Assembly: GCA_958299035.1 (NCBI GenBank)
Contig: CATQJL010000316.1
Coordinates: 33,049,441 to 33,113,440, forward strand
Direction of reading: 5' to 3'
Source: Cylicocyclus nassatus
Taxonomy: Eukaryota; Nematoda; Chromadorea; Rhabditida; Strongylidae
DNA: 64,000 nt
Shown here: positions 43,190 to 54,479 of the stretch, piece after piece
Numbering within the stretch: position 1 is the first letter of the stretch
Layout of the letters: each line of letters begins with the position of its first letter
Program-made: the position numbers and the translations under genes
Notes under the pieces: model-generated
The model's database searches: none
What the model saw: the letters and a program-made list of their open reading frames with translations, nothing else
What the model was told of the DNA's origin: nothing

Positions 43190-44640
43190 CGCTGCAGCAT
43201 ACGGTAGCTCTCTTGCGCACTCAGAGAATCGCTGGAGGTTGACCGCCATGTTATTTTTAGGCGGTCGTTTGCCGGAAATATAGTTTGCTGATTTCTCGCG
43301 GCCCGCTTGCGGCTATTCGGAAGAATGTTGGCGTGCTCAGATAACAATCGCGCCTTTTTATAAATTGATTGCAATGCGGTGGCCGCACTCTCGTAGGCTT
43401 TCCACGAGAATATGCAAAATTGTTGGGGGTGCAATGTCCTTTGTGAAGGAACGAACAGCCTGTAAGTACCTTCCGTTGAGAGAATGCCTCAAACAAAGGT
43501 TAATGAAACCCAACGACGACACCTCTGCCATATAGAGGTTAGCTTTGCTCGGCGTATGCCCAAAACTGCGTAAGAAGGATCAGAGCACTCACTGAAAGGA
43601 ACTATTGAACAGCTCGCAAAAAATTCTGCTTGTCGAATAATTTCGTTCAGCGAGCGCTGGCCAAATCAGCAGGCGCTCGGACCTTTTTAGGCAATTTCGC
43701 TCTTACGCCGAGCAAAGGTAAGGGCCGCATGGATTAACATCCCCGCCGGGGAGTTGATCGCAACTCGAAAGAAAACTTCTATCCTGGAGCTCCAGATGTG
43801 TGCATTTCAAGCTGTTATCTATCCGTAAGTATTCTTACTAACCTTTACTACGAACGTATTGAACACGAGCGAGAAGTTGTATAAGCAGCATCTTCCAGCC
43901 TTTTTTTTTGATCCCCAGATGATCCGCGGCGTCCAACCATCTTTTCTTCAAAGTCACTTATTTTCTTTGAAGTCAGTGAAAACATTCCAAAGTTTTACCT
44001 ATTATCTAACCCAACAGTGCTAAGCATGCTGCTGATAGAAACAAATAAATTTTTGAAACACTGAAATTTTCAATAAACTCCACCTTTCGACTACTGGCTC
44101 ATCGTAAATTTCGTAACTCCAATACATCATTTGCGTGTTGAATATGTTTATTGTGAAGGTTAGTAGGAACTTGCGTATAGATAAACAGCGTTAAATGCAG
44201 ACATCTGGAGCATCATGATAGAAAGCTTTTTTCGAGCTGCTATCCTCTCCACAGCGGAGATGTCGATGTATGCGGCTGTAAATAGCAAAGGTGTCATCAA
44301 TGGTTTGATTACCCGAGTTTGGGGTACTTTCTCTTAGCGGAAGATACCTATGCTGTGCGTTGCCTCACAAAGGACCCTGCGGCCACCAACAAATTTGCAT
44401 GTTGTCGCGGAAAGTCCACGAGAATGCGGCCGCTGCGCTGCAACTAATATATGAAAAAGCAGCAATTGTTTCCTTTGCTTTGAAAAGTGGCCAACAATCT
44501 TCCAAATATCTGCAAGCAGTCCACAAGGAATTAGCTAACCATTTCTCCGGTGCTCGCCTGTCTATAAATCGCCTGCCCGCCTATCCCCGGCTACTTCTGT
44601 GTCGCTGCATTACGAGAAGCAGGCTCCGTTAGACAGATGT
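43190..44640. repeat. Inverted repeat, ~310-bp arms about 800 bp apart
   Basis: The minus-strand frame at 43024-43434 and the plus frame at 44360-44632 are mirrored copies: both include ACAAAGGAC, TTTGCATRTT-TCG-GGAAAG and GAGA(A/G)TGCGGCC words in the same relative order. Arms cover about 43190-43500 and 44310-44640. In between, CTTTGCTCGGCGTATGCC and CTTACGCCGAGCAAAG (43548-43725) form an inner palindrome. It may be an eroded foldback element or a small gene-derived repeat. Part of the left arm recurs at 41940. Confidence 0.65.
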
Positions 44641-45311
44641 ACAGATACTTGAGGAAATTTTTGTATATAATCTTGCTATCTCTTTAGCACGAATTCAACA
44701 ATAATTAACTCCTGTTCCTGCTTTTTCCATCTGCTACATATTGCCTCCTCAACGCGGGGATGAAACAGAAATATCAACCTTTTGTTTGTTGAGTATGAGT
44801 TTACTGTTGACTTATAAGTTGAGGTAATAATAATTAGGTGATAAACGCTAAAAGAACTCCATTGTCACGTTGTTACATTCTTTAAGAAACAAAAACCTGA
44901 GAGCTCCTTGATAAGTAAGGTCTTTACTAGTCCATCCCTGTACACAAGGCTGTCCATGTCGTCCATGACCAAACAATCATAATCGCTAAGATGAAACTAC
45001 GCAACCCTGTCAATGAAAGGTTGTTTATTCACGTATCTTTGATAATATCTTTGGTGTTTTCAACGCTAAACAAACAAATCGGATTATTACGAAATCTTAT
45101 CAGTTTGTCTTTGTATTGCGAAACATACCGTCTTTGGCGTGAATATTCAGAAAATGAATGAAGCTTCGTTGAAAGCTTTCAGTCACCTTCATTATCGAAA
45201 GTGATAGCGAGCAGTGCAGGGAGGGGGAGGTTGGTTAATGTCAATATGCAAGAAAGAAGGAAAATGTGAGGAGAAAGACATAGTGGAAATTTGAACGAAG
45301 AAAATGTCGAC

Positions 45312-45490
45312 ATTTTTATTGGTAAGGAATCTACATAGATTTGGTATTTCGCAATTCCTGGGTATCTATGCAAAACTTCGAACAATCTGTGATAGGTGAT
45401 TTAGCTTGCCTAAATAATCCTACAATAGCTCTTGATATGGACTTCGAGCCAAATCAAGTTCGACCGTTTATGCTCTTAGCTTCTAATCTG
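45312..45490 (+). CDS. Weak exon candidate truncated by a MITE
   Basis: After a TCTACATAG word near 45335 a frame opens (VFRNSWVSMQNFEQSVIGDL, then ALDMDFEPNQVRPFM) and runs into the left end of the mariner-type MITE at 45491. A possible donor CAA/GTTCGA lies at about 45460. Composition is coding-like, but the splice words are weak and there is no partner. It could be an exon cut by the insertion or chance. Confidence 0.25.
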
Positions 45491-46434
45491 TTAGGTTGTG
45501 TAATAAGTTCGTTCACATTTTTTGTTTTGATTTTTTCTCAGTATTTTGCAAAGCATTTGGCAAAGTGTTAGTGTGCATTCGGAAGCTCTAATTCTGTTCT
45601 ACCAACCCTCTGTTATTATATTTTCGATTCATGAGAAGTTGAACAAAAAATTTGACTCACACCGAAAAATCTGAGAAGACAAAAATTCCATTTTCGACAC
45701 CTTTTTTTCTTTCTTAGTTTTTCCGTTATTCATTGTTAAAATTCTCTCAAAATGACTGACAATAAGAAAAACAACTGACTAATCATTTATACACATACTG
45801 AAACTGTTTACGATTGCCCACTTCCTTCCGCCGACCGTTTGATGCAGTTTTTGCAAAAGTCAGCGTAGCAAGGCTTTGCTTTAGCGGCGTTCGTTGTCTC
45901 GCGTACTTGGGCTGTGTGTCCTCCAAATTTTGGATTTTTGACTGCAAAGCCCATTTATTTTATGATTTAGCGATCTTAGACCACATTGCCTGCCAATTTC
46001 TGGATTGTTCGGCTACCAACCTTCCTCAAAGGTGCCTACAGATGCTTAACGTTGACGCAGAAAGACATCAAAAACATACCTATTTTTCAGCTTACAATTT
46101 GAATTTTTGAAAAATTTTAGCTTATTTGTAATCAGCGAAAGCTACAGTATTCTATTTATACACTTAGCAAAATTTTCGAGCTGTTTCTTGAGCGTTTGAA
46201 CCCATTCAAGACACAGTGTAGCATAGTTGTTAAAAAAGTAATTTTCGCTCTATCAGATTTTTCGGTTTGTAGTCGGATTTTTTACTTAACTTTTTGAAAA
46301 CTGGGAATACGATGATACCGGTTTGGTAGAGCAGACTTATAGCTTCCGGCATACAAACACTGCGCCAATGCTTTGTGAAATGCTGAGAAAAAATTGAAGC
46401 AAAAAACTGCGAACGAACTTACTACACAACCTAA
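45491..46434. mobile_element. Mariner-type MITE, TIR TTAGGTTGTGTAATAAGTTC
   Basis: TTAGGTTGTGTAATAAGTTC is mirrored at 46434 (GAACTTACTACACAACCTAA), with TA following the right end. The 944-bp interior has no transposase frame. Four bases separate its right end from the next mariner-type element at 46439. Confidence 0.82.
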
Positions 46435-46438
46435 TACA

Positions 46439-46930
46439 TTAGGTTGGTAAGAAAGTTCTCGGACATTTTCACGCTGAAATTGCTATTTTTCTGGCTGTAA
46501 TGCGTCTACGAACGCGAGAACTTGTAGTTGTATTCTCACATGTACGCGGCTCATGACAGTGCAGGTAGGAGGTGCTTATGATAAAGGGGCGGAGTTTGCC
46601 ACTTTTCGATTACCTCATTTCTCCGGCTAATTAAGCTCAAATTCCATACAGAATTTGCATATATGTATGTGAGTTTATGTTTACTATATATTGGAGTATT
46701 AGTGAGTGTCATAGCATTTAAGGGAGGTGGAGATCTGAGCCCTGTCAAAATCCTGTGCCTTTGAATTTTTGCTTCTATTTTCACAGGTTTCATTGGTTGT
46801 GCTCTTGATTAAAACAATGTTATAGTGTTTGCTTTCCTCTGTCCAATGATATACGGTATTCCCTTTTTGGTGGCATCGAAGCAAAATCTTTGTCCAAAGG
46901 CAATGTGCGAGAACTTTCTTACCAACCTAA
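46439..46930. mobile_element. Mariner-type MITE, TIR TTAGGTTGGTAAGAAAGTTC
   Basis: The perfect inverted ends TTAGGTTGGTAAGAAAGTTC and GAACTTTCTTACCAACCTAA bound 492 bp. TA follows the right end. The TIR closely resembles that of mariner elements known from strongylid nematodes (TTAGGTTGG-class). There is no transposase. It is adjacent to the 45491-46434 element, as if it had inserted at or beside the same TA. Confidence 0.85.
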
Positions 46931-47209
46931 TATTACACCCATGTGAAAGAAACTTCTTAGAAGGTGCACTTAATGTTTGATCGCCGCTGCACGTTTAAAT
47001 CAAGAGACGAGTAGCCTACCCCTCCAAAAGTATGTTAGAATTTTTCAGCACCTTATCGCCTTATGGATACGCTGCTCATAAAAGTCAAATCTGCAGGTTT
47101 TTGGCGGAATTCTTGTGCACTACAATCAAAACAGATGGAGACCCAAATGTAAATGGTCTAAATCCTTAAGGTGCTATTGACTAGCTATAGGAAAAGCGAG
47201 TTTTAACAG

Positions 47210-47481
47210 CAGATGATTACGTTTTTGACGTTGAATCAGAAAATTTTGAAGCGATCCTCGAGCGAAGTTTTGTGTTGCAAGAATTTATTAGGTTTACGTT
47301 TTGCTTGAACACAATGAGCATTCTGAAAGCGATCAACGTTCGAAATACTCTAAGAACAACAAAATTTACGTGCACAAAACAGAAATGGGGTAATGATGGA
47401 GTTATATGGTTTCCACTGCAGTATAGCAAGATGTTGAGCTCACATGTCATAAAAGCTCCAGAATGCCTGTATCTCCGCTAA
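47210..47481 (+). CDS. Terminal exon candidate, 89 residues, product unknown
   Basis: The acceptor GAGTTTTAACAG opens a frame that stays open for 89 codons to TAA at 47479-47481. It begins with an acidic stretch (DDYVFDVESENFEAILERSF) and ends NDGVIWFPLQYSKMLSS then a short CLYLR tail. Residue composition is balanced and protein-like, with an acidic start, aliphatic helix and four cysteines. It needs one base from the preceding exon. The overlapping minus frame at 47217 is its shadow. No family is recognised; upstream exons may lie across the MITE pair 45491-46930. Confidence 0.5.
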
Positions 47482-48087
47482 ACTACTTTCTTATTTTTCA
47501 GAAGGGCGCATGTTGCAAATATATCTCCGCTTCAAATAAACAGGGCTGATAAAAAATGACCACAACATCGTCCGCTTGAGATAGACACTGCACCGCAACA
47601 CTGAGGCGCTCAACCTCTAATCCTCTTTGTGTGAAGAGACGTGTGAATATGAATAAATAATGACTAGAAACAGTGCTAGAGATTACAGTATGCCATAAAA
47701 TGGGGATACCCTTTGCACTGCAAAGCACTAAGGAGCTCATGTATAATCCTCTTTGTGGAAAAGAGATGGTTATATAAGTAAGCTGAGTAGTGAAGAAGTC
47801 CGAAGGTCAATTGTTTGTTATAAGTGGGGATAACCTTCTTTTGTAAATTTGCTCGCTGTCTTGAAGTCAACCAAACTCTATAGACTTTTCTTTGATTTTT
47901 CGGATAATTTGATCACTCATATCTTCTTTTATCAATCTCCAGTAAGAGAGTTAAGTGTTCTGGTGTCGAGAAGGAAATTTTCTTCTAGCTCATAATCTCT
48001 ACTAGATACATTTTATGTAAGATATAATAATGTTAAAATTTCAAATATACGACTACGCAAATTGCAGCTCATGCTCTCAGCAGTCAA

Positions 48088-48645
48088 ACTTCGATGAAGA
48101 GAAGGTAGGGTGATGTGATGGTGCTGCTTCCCAGAAGGCATGCTTTAGCTCATGACTTACAAGGAATGCATGTTTAGTCGAATTGGCCCTTTTAGATGGG
48201 ATTTATACCATATTGTAGGGCAAAGAATGCTAATTACAAAACTGCCTTCCCTATCTGCGATTATGGACGAGAGGTTATGAGCGCTTAAGGAGCAAAAAAT
48301 TGAATCTGCAAGTAGGACAAAAGTAACCGTAATACTTTTCTAGCTCCAATGGAGCAGTCATAATCATCAGAGCTCTTTATTTGAAAAATATTCAAAAACA
48401 AAAAATATACTACACTTGATTGCATTATTCGAGGGCTAGTGAGATTTTAGCAACTCATTTTATTCAGAATGCACATTTGATTTTAGGCTTCAAAAACGCT
48501 CCTAACTCCTCGTCCATAAGCGTTCTGCAGATATGGAAGGCAGATTTGGAATCAGCGTTTTATGCCTTTGATATAGGTGTACATCTCATTTGGAAAGGCC
48601 ACTTTGACTAAACAAGCTTTCCTTGTTAGTCACCTTTTTCATCTT
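48088..48645. repeat. Palindromic element, family B copy 2
   Basis: Arms at about 48088-48275 and 48475-48645 are imperfect reverse complements (CTCGTCCATAA, GGAAGGCAG, TGTTTAGTC, and GATGAA at the tips). The CTTACAAGGAATGCATG word matches the element at 22085. The plus frame 48420-48611 is arm sequence. A weak direct repeat of ATCCTCTTTGTG lies just upstream at 47620 and 47745. Confidence 0.6.
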
Positions 48646-49525
48646 ATCAATTTCAGTGATGTCGCGGCTTCGTATGTCATGTACCCCGTAACAAAAACCG
48701 ATATATTCTATTATCAGTGCATTATTATTATCAGTGCTCTGTGCCGCTCCGTCATCACTTCTTATACATCCACGTTCCAAGATCAAAGTAGGTGATCCTG
48801 AGAACTGTTTACAAAGGACTGGCTGGCTGGCAAACTTTCTTCGCAGCAATCTACTCTGACTGCTACGCCCATCAGGGTTTACTTCAAAAAAAAAACGTTT
48901 GTCTGGTAAAATTCAAAGCACGCAGACGGCTCGTACGTTTGTTGTCATTATCCAAAAAAAAGATGGGGGATTTGTATGCTATTTGCATAAACGTCAGTTT
49001 AGTTAGCCGTGCCTTTGCTTCCATCCTTTCTTAAAATTGACGCAGGGGGTAGTTACTTTGCTGCTGAAAGCCTTGATGATCAACAAAGCTGCGATAACTT
49101 TAACAGATACGTTCATAAGAGTTGAGTTTTTCGGTTGAATTTTTCATTGCAAAAGAATTTTTGTTGCTGAAAAACTCTTTCTACTCTCTATCTAAACGCG
49201 AGCAAAGCAAATCAATCATCGGGGATAGCGCAAAAATATCCCTTACATGTTACCTCTTCCATTTAGTTTCCAAGGCATATCTTCAGTGATTGCATCAAAT
49301 TGCTGAAACTCCGCGACTTGACATTTGACCAATTCTTGTTTCACCGTGCACAGCTCATGTGCATAAGCGCGTAGCTTTTGTATAATGTCACAAACGCATC
49401 AAGTCTCGTCCTTCAGCAAAGCTTTTTTGGGCCCCGGGCATACGCGATCTCAGCCGATTTTGCAATATTTCAACTGTTCATAACTCATCCTAAGCGCATT
49501 CCGAATAAACAGGAGATAAGGCATT

Positions 49526-49966
49526 TTATCGCTTTGTAAAAGTTGTACATAACATGAATTTGTAGACTGCAAATGTCGGATTTGAAGAGATCTGGCATAT
49601 TGTCAGATTGTGTGGCGAATGAGAGCGCGTAAGGTATGTTTTGAGAGTAAGGCAAAAATCTGTTCTACCATTCAAGATATCATAGGTAGTCAACGGCGTA
49701 CTGGTGCTGCGCGCAAGTTTCTGGGCTACATACAATCGAAGGGATACGTGCAAAAGGTTAAAACAATTTAATACCTTTTTAACAAGAGTGTGGTAGAAAA
49801 TAAGCAAAGCAGCAATTTTCAACATCAGACGAATCAGTTGGTCATATAAATAAGCCGGAGCTCCATTGTACTGGTTATTGGTTGAAATCAGAAAAATTCT
49901 GCAGCTAGGAACTCTTGCGTCTTCTTGTTTGAGCCGTTGCCTAATAAAAACTCGCACTGTATGCAC
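49526..49966 (-). other. 146-codon minus frame opposed by a plus frame; strand unresolved
   Basis: This is the longest frame outside transposons, but it has no recognisable domain, no clear splice sites and a composition (many Leu, Thr, Tyr) close to that of random AT-rich DNA. On the opposite strand, 49585-49765 is open and reads MRARKVCFESKAKICSTIQD, then RRTGAARKFLGYIQSKGYVQ, basic and protein-like, stopping soon after. At most one is real; neither is assigned. Confidence 0.2.
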
Positions 49967-50015
49967 TTGTGAGGTGATTCTACAAAAAAGTGAACCTGTC
50001 TTGCTTCACTTGTTT

Positions 50016-50132
50016 AAGGGTTGAGCCAGACTTCGCGGGGAAGCAGCGTACGCTCGGTATATTTCATCATAGGAGCATACGCGGCGCACGCTGCGTACGT
50101 CGCGTACGCCGCGCAGTCTGGCCCAACCCTAA
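50016..50132. mobile_element. CGTACG hairpin element, copy 1
   Basis: GGGTTGAGCCAGACTTCGCG at the left pairs with CGCGCAGTCTGGCCCAACCC at the right. The middle is built of GCGTACG/CGTACGC words with a TATATTTCATCATAGGAGCA core, so the whole 117 bp can fold. It is strongly GC- and CpG-rich in AT-rich surroundings, and very similar to the copy at 56100. Confidence 0.85.
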
Positions 50133-50205
50133 GAAAGAGTCTTTGATTAGAAACAGTCGTTTTTTATCGACGTTTATGATTACGAAATAATGAGAAACTC
50201 AACGG

Positions 50206-50287
50206 AAGGGTTGAGCCAGAGTGCGCGGCGTACTGGGCGTCGCGACGTACGCGACGCCCGGTGCGCCGCGCAGTCTGGCCTAACCCG
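50206..50287. mobile_element. CGTACG hairpin element, copy 2
   Basis: Same ends (GGGTTGAGCCAGAGTGCGCG and GCGCAGTCTGGCCTAACCC) around GGCGTCGCGACGTACGCGAC; about 80 bp. It lies 75 bp from copy 1 and lacks the TATATTTCATC core. Confidence 0.85.
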
Positions 50288-50411
50288 AAGAACTCAGTGC
50301 CTGGTTTCGTACATGCCATTCGCTCCGTCCGCTGTCATTGTGTATTTCCCAGCATACATTACGTAATTTTCAACACATTCAAGACCAAGCCATATTTTCA
50401 ATAATTACAGT

Positions 50412-50528
50412 TAAAGTTGAACCAGACTGCGCGACGTACGCAGCGAACGCCCCATATGTTTATGCACGTGAACGTACGCTGCATACAATGCGTACGCCGC
50501 GTAAGCCGCGCAGTCTGACCCGACCCTT
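50412..50528. mobile_element. CGTACG hairpin element, copy 3
   Basis: AAGTTGAACCAGACTGCGCG pairs with CGCGCAGTCTGACCCGACCC. The middle has ACGTACG and GCGTACGCCGCG words with a CATATGTTTATGCACG core. It is more diverged than copies 1 and 5. Confidence 0.8.
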
Positions 50529-50540
50529 ACAGACCAAAGA

Positions 50541-50575
50541 GTCGGGGTCAGACTGCACGCATTCTGGCTCAACCC
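50541..50575. repeat. CGTACG hairpin fragment, copy 4
   Basis: GTCGGGGTCAGACTGCACGC followed by ATTCTGGCTCAACCC joins the two ends of the family with the middle deleted. It sits 12 bp from copy 3. Confidence 0.65.
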
Positions 50576-50579
50576 AAAG

Positions 50580-52163
50580 CATATTTTGCAACTTCAAATT
50601 TGCAAAATGTGCCCCGGCTACCTATGGATCCTCTGGTCTGACAGGTTGAACTTCCAAGAAGTATTCCGATAGTTGTATATGGAAATTCGGTACTCAATCT
50701 TTCCACAAAGTTCCTTCGTGAATTAGCAGAACTAAAAAACTTCAGAAAGCGTATGACCTACAGATGGGTCTTGTGTCCGAAATGACAGGACCGTACGACC
50801 ACCAGTGTGCATACATACATAGTAAGCGCTCTTCAAGTACTGTGCATCTCTTCCTTGTTCCAATTGTAAAACAATGATGCAAATGTTTGTGTTTCAGACA
50901 ATTGGCCTGCGAATCTAGTGACGCCTAAAATTGTTTAAGACTTGCGCATGGTCTGAAGCAAAGACAGATCCTTTTTTGATTAGATCTTCGTCTTTTTTGA
51001 GATGATTAAAATTAGGCCGATACATATAAAGAATTTCTAATGTTCTAGAGATCACCGCGCAGATCTAACGGCAAGACCTCGGCACTACTAAGGCAAGATA
51101 TTTTCTAACAAACCTACTCGACTGTATATCTGCTTTGCTGTGTAAACGGGCAAGATCATCATGTAAATGCAGATTCGCGGTAGGTTTGAAAGGCGTTGGT
51201 AGCGGGTATCTTATAAGTCAACTCACGCAAATTCGCTTTTTTATCTGCTCATCTCGCAAAATTTCCTTTCCATAATGCTTTGTCCTAAAATCCTTTTACA
51301 TACATTTGAAGTGGTAGTAGTCTTATAACAACGTGAATTTTGATTGTCAAGCAAGGTGTTTCATCTGTACCATGGCTCGAACTATTTTATTCGCGACACC
51401 TTATAAACTAAAGCTTTTACCCTATATAAGCAGAACTTCTATTGGCGGATCCATTTGGAGGAACATGATCACAAGAAGTTGAAGTTGGTGACTAAAACTT
51501 TGAGTTACCTATAGAAAACTGGACACCTTATAAATATGCGACCTTATGTTGTTATGTAAAGCTTTAGACAAATAACACTTAGGACAATCAGAAATTTTTC
51601 GAATAATTGTAGTATATCTGCCAACAGAAATTCTTCGAAGGTGAAAATTTGTTTGATCTGACAGGTCTAACGTTATCTCGACTAGTTACTCGAATCGAAA
51701 TTTCTTAGGATAAAACACAAATGATCTATATCAACACTATAAAATTCCAACAAAATAAGCTAGTCATCTGGAGGAGCTGTGACTTCTCATCCCATGTGGC
51801 AAGAACCTTGTAAAATTTTCTCCTCCGAGCTTTGCACAAGACGGTGTATAAAAAAGTTGGATTTCCGCTCTCATTGGTTTGCCGATATTTACGTTCATTT
51901 TCAAAGAATCTTCTTTTAAGCTATACCTGACAGACATTTTGTGAGTAAAGGTGGTAAGATTGCTACTTCTTCGGTTTCACTTAATTTAACAAAAGCTAGG
52001 TGAAAAGTTGGAGTATATTATCAATGCAGTTTCAATATTTTTAACAACGTTAGCGTAATCATGCAACTTTTGTAATTTATTAAAGTCGCAACACGACAAA
52101 TTTAATTTCTTCTGAATCTTTTGCTATTGCTAACACCGCAGTAAAAAGCACGGTGTGTTTTAC
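50580..52163. other. AT-rich stretch, no gene recognised
   Basis: No frame over ~60 codons and no inverted repeat was recognised in this 1.6-kb segment. Confidence 0.4.
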
Positions 52164-52259
52164 CTTCAGAAACAACAATGCCTTGGTGTTGAAATGTTTG
52201 GCATCAGAGTAGTACCGGATGTCGAGATCATTACGTAAGTAGTCATCGAAGCCAGTTAG
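52164..52259 (-). CDS. Minus-strand 96-bp exon candidate
   Basis: On the minus strand the acceptor GTCTTGCAG and donor AAG/GTAAAA bound exactly 32 codons (phase 0 at both ends), reading LTGFDDYLRNDLDIRYYSDA and on to FNTKALLFLK. The composition is strongly protein-like and the splice words are good. No neighbouring exon was confirmed; a GTAAGC word only 18 bp upstream cannot define an intron. Family not recognised. Confidence 0.4.
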
Positions 52260-52847
52260 CTGCAAGACTTAGCTTACCGCGATATAGCTATCGTATTTGC
52301 AATCGGTGATATGGCTGGATAAAACTGACCTCAAGTTTCGGAACAGTTCCAGCAAAGCGCCAATTCAAGCGCTTTGCTGAAACTGCTTCGTAATTTACGG
52401 AAAGGCTTTTACGCTCTTAACTTTCTTCAAATCACTATAACCTCGCGTGTCAGACGCTGGAGATCATTCGGTCAGAAGTTATGAGAGAAGGGAATGATGG
52501 AATTGCTTACCGACGAGGTTGCAGATGAGGATTACGGTGACATGAAGTAGGGCTGAAGCGGGGAAGGATAGCCTGCGGCTTTGGGTAGCAGTTGCTTGCT
52601 GTGGGCTCCGCGCTCACACCATGAAAATCGGTTTCCAGATCTGTTTTTTTGTACCTTGAAATATAACTAGAAGTATTCCGGCTTGTCAATCACCATTAAT
52701 TTCGACATTGTGTTCTGCTTTAGTCATTACAGTGACGTGTAGGGACAGTCTTACGCTGTCATGTAAGACTGTAAGAGTAGTATATGCTTAGCTCCCAAAA
52801 GGCCAGCGCATAGTGACAACAAAAGTGTCAAAGTACTTTTTCCTCAG

Positions 52848-54476
52848 CAGACCATCGTACAACGCTAGACATCATGAGGATCTATGAAGGATTTGGTTTT
52901 GCCAATGAACGAAGCCTCCAGTTAAACTCATTCTTCGCCAGTGGCAGCGGAGGTAACTGCACGCGACAGTCATGTCATTTGAGTGCAGTGGTCACTTTGC
53001 GAAAAAATATGCTCTAGTGTTTTCATTTTCCATAATACATTCAAGGTTGTATATTTTCCTTGCTTATTCTACTAGGCTGTTTCAAAAGTTCGTTCCTATT
53101 TTCAATGTCCTTGTTTTAAAGCAGCTATTTTCTAAGGATTTTGCACTTATGGCAGTGTCATAAACATAATCTAAAAACACTTTCGCGCTTTATCTAGTGC
53201 TTACTGACTTGGCGAATAAAATTTCCAGTATGAAATTTCAAGCCCCAAAGCAAATTTGCCAAAATGCAGTCATGCCAAAGAAAAAGATAACTTGAGTTTT
53301 TTAGCCGCAAAAGAATCTCTAAGTATAGGCTACTTAGTGGTGGTTGCGAAATGTGGCTGCCCATCTTCATATGGAAGCATTAGTACTTAACTCCAAACGG
53401 TCTTGAAGAAAAAAGAAAGTTTTGCAAAAATATAGAAATTTTCTCTTCTTTCTCGCTTGCCTTCCTTACATGGCATACTTTGCTTGTGATAGCCATAAAT
53501 TCAATTAATCCAGCAACGTTTGATTTATTCAAAATTGTTAATCTTGACAAAAGTTGTTAGATTTTAAATCAGAAAACCGCCAATAGGGCAGAGCTTTTAA
53601 AACAATCTGGTACAAGGATATGGTGAACATTGGTTGATTTTAGCTTTGCCTGTCATGTAGAAAACAATGCATTTCGTCTCTATGAAAAATGTGATTAAAA
53701 TCTCATGTTCAATAAAAGAAGGAGTGGATTGCGTCTTTCTTCTTTGCAACATTTTTTTTCATTCAGTTAAAGGGACCAGGCCACCAACGCTTGTCCTTCA
53801 AATCGTAAGAATCTTCATTATGGCATCTGAAATGTAACTTTGAACTTAGTTCTTAGTGGCTCACCGAAAGAAAAAGTTAACCTTAACATTTATATGTGAA
53901 GAACAGAATTGTGTTTAAATACGCAGAAGGATCTCACAAAAGTAGTAGCGTAGATGCAAAACTTTTTAAATAATTTTTTCTTTCGATATTGACTGAGCAA
54001 AAATTGCTAAGCAAGTTGCCATGTCCAAGACGAAGGCTGAAAGAAACAAAGCAGTGGATCGAGCCAGGTAGTTTGGTAAGAAAGCGCCAGTCAAAGCGCG
54101 AAATATAAGGTCGAACCAAAAACACTTGCACCATATGCTAAACGGCAGTATGAATGCAAAAAAACTGTGCAAAGTACTACTCGATAGAGCAAAGCTTGCG
54201 CAACATGCGACATCTACACTTTTGTAAAAATCTCGAGTTCTGTGAAGTTTGAAGCCAAAGTCATCTAGATGCAAAAATATCCTCTGTTCTGGGAAAAATG
54301 CTACAAAACTTCGACTTGTTAAGCATGCGCTCCCCAACTTGAAATTGTAGTACTACACTTGCTTTTGTATTTGCAGGGCTAAGGTTGAGAAACATAATCA
54401 GGCCAAAATGCAAGATATTGCCCTTTTCTGGCTTTTCAGCAGAAATTGGTATTCCTCAAAAGCCAGCACTTGTTGA
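52848..54476 (+). CDS. Three in-phase plus-strand exons, lysine-rich protein of unknown family
   Basis: Exon 52848-52952 (acceptor TTTTTCCTCAG, donor G/GTAACT) reads DHRTTLDIMRIYEGFGFANE and continues to SLQLNSFFASGSG. Exon 53998-54067 (unusual acceptor GACTGAG, donor AG/GTAGTT) reads KIAKQVAMSKTKAERNKAVD. Exon 54377-54476 (acceptor TTGTATTTGCAG) starts AKVEKHNQAKMQ and can run to TGA at 54474. Splice phases 1-2 and 2-1 agree, and the joined middle is one continuous charged helix rich in Lys and Ala, possibly a coiled coil. The first exon needs one base from upstream. The 123-codon minus frame at 53966-54337 overlaps and is taken as a shadow. No family assignment. Confidence 0.45.
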
Positions 54477-54479
54477 CGG

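Noticed and set aside
43024..43496. 136-codon minus frame as a gene
   Set aside because: It is mirrored at 44310-44640 as part of an inverted repeat, so it is treated as repeat sequence.
53966..54337. 123-codon minus frame as a membrane protein
   Set aside because: The plus strand has phase-matched, splice-bounded exons over the same bases with better composition; the minus frame has no splice support.
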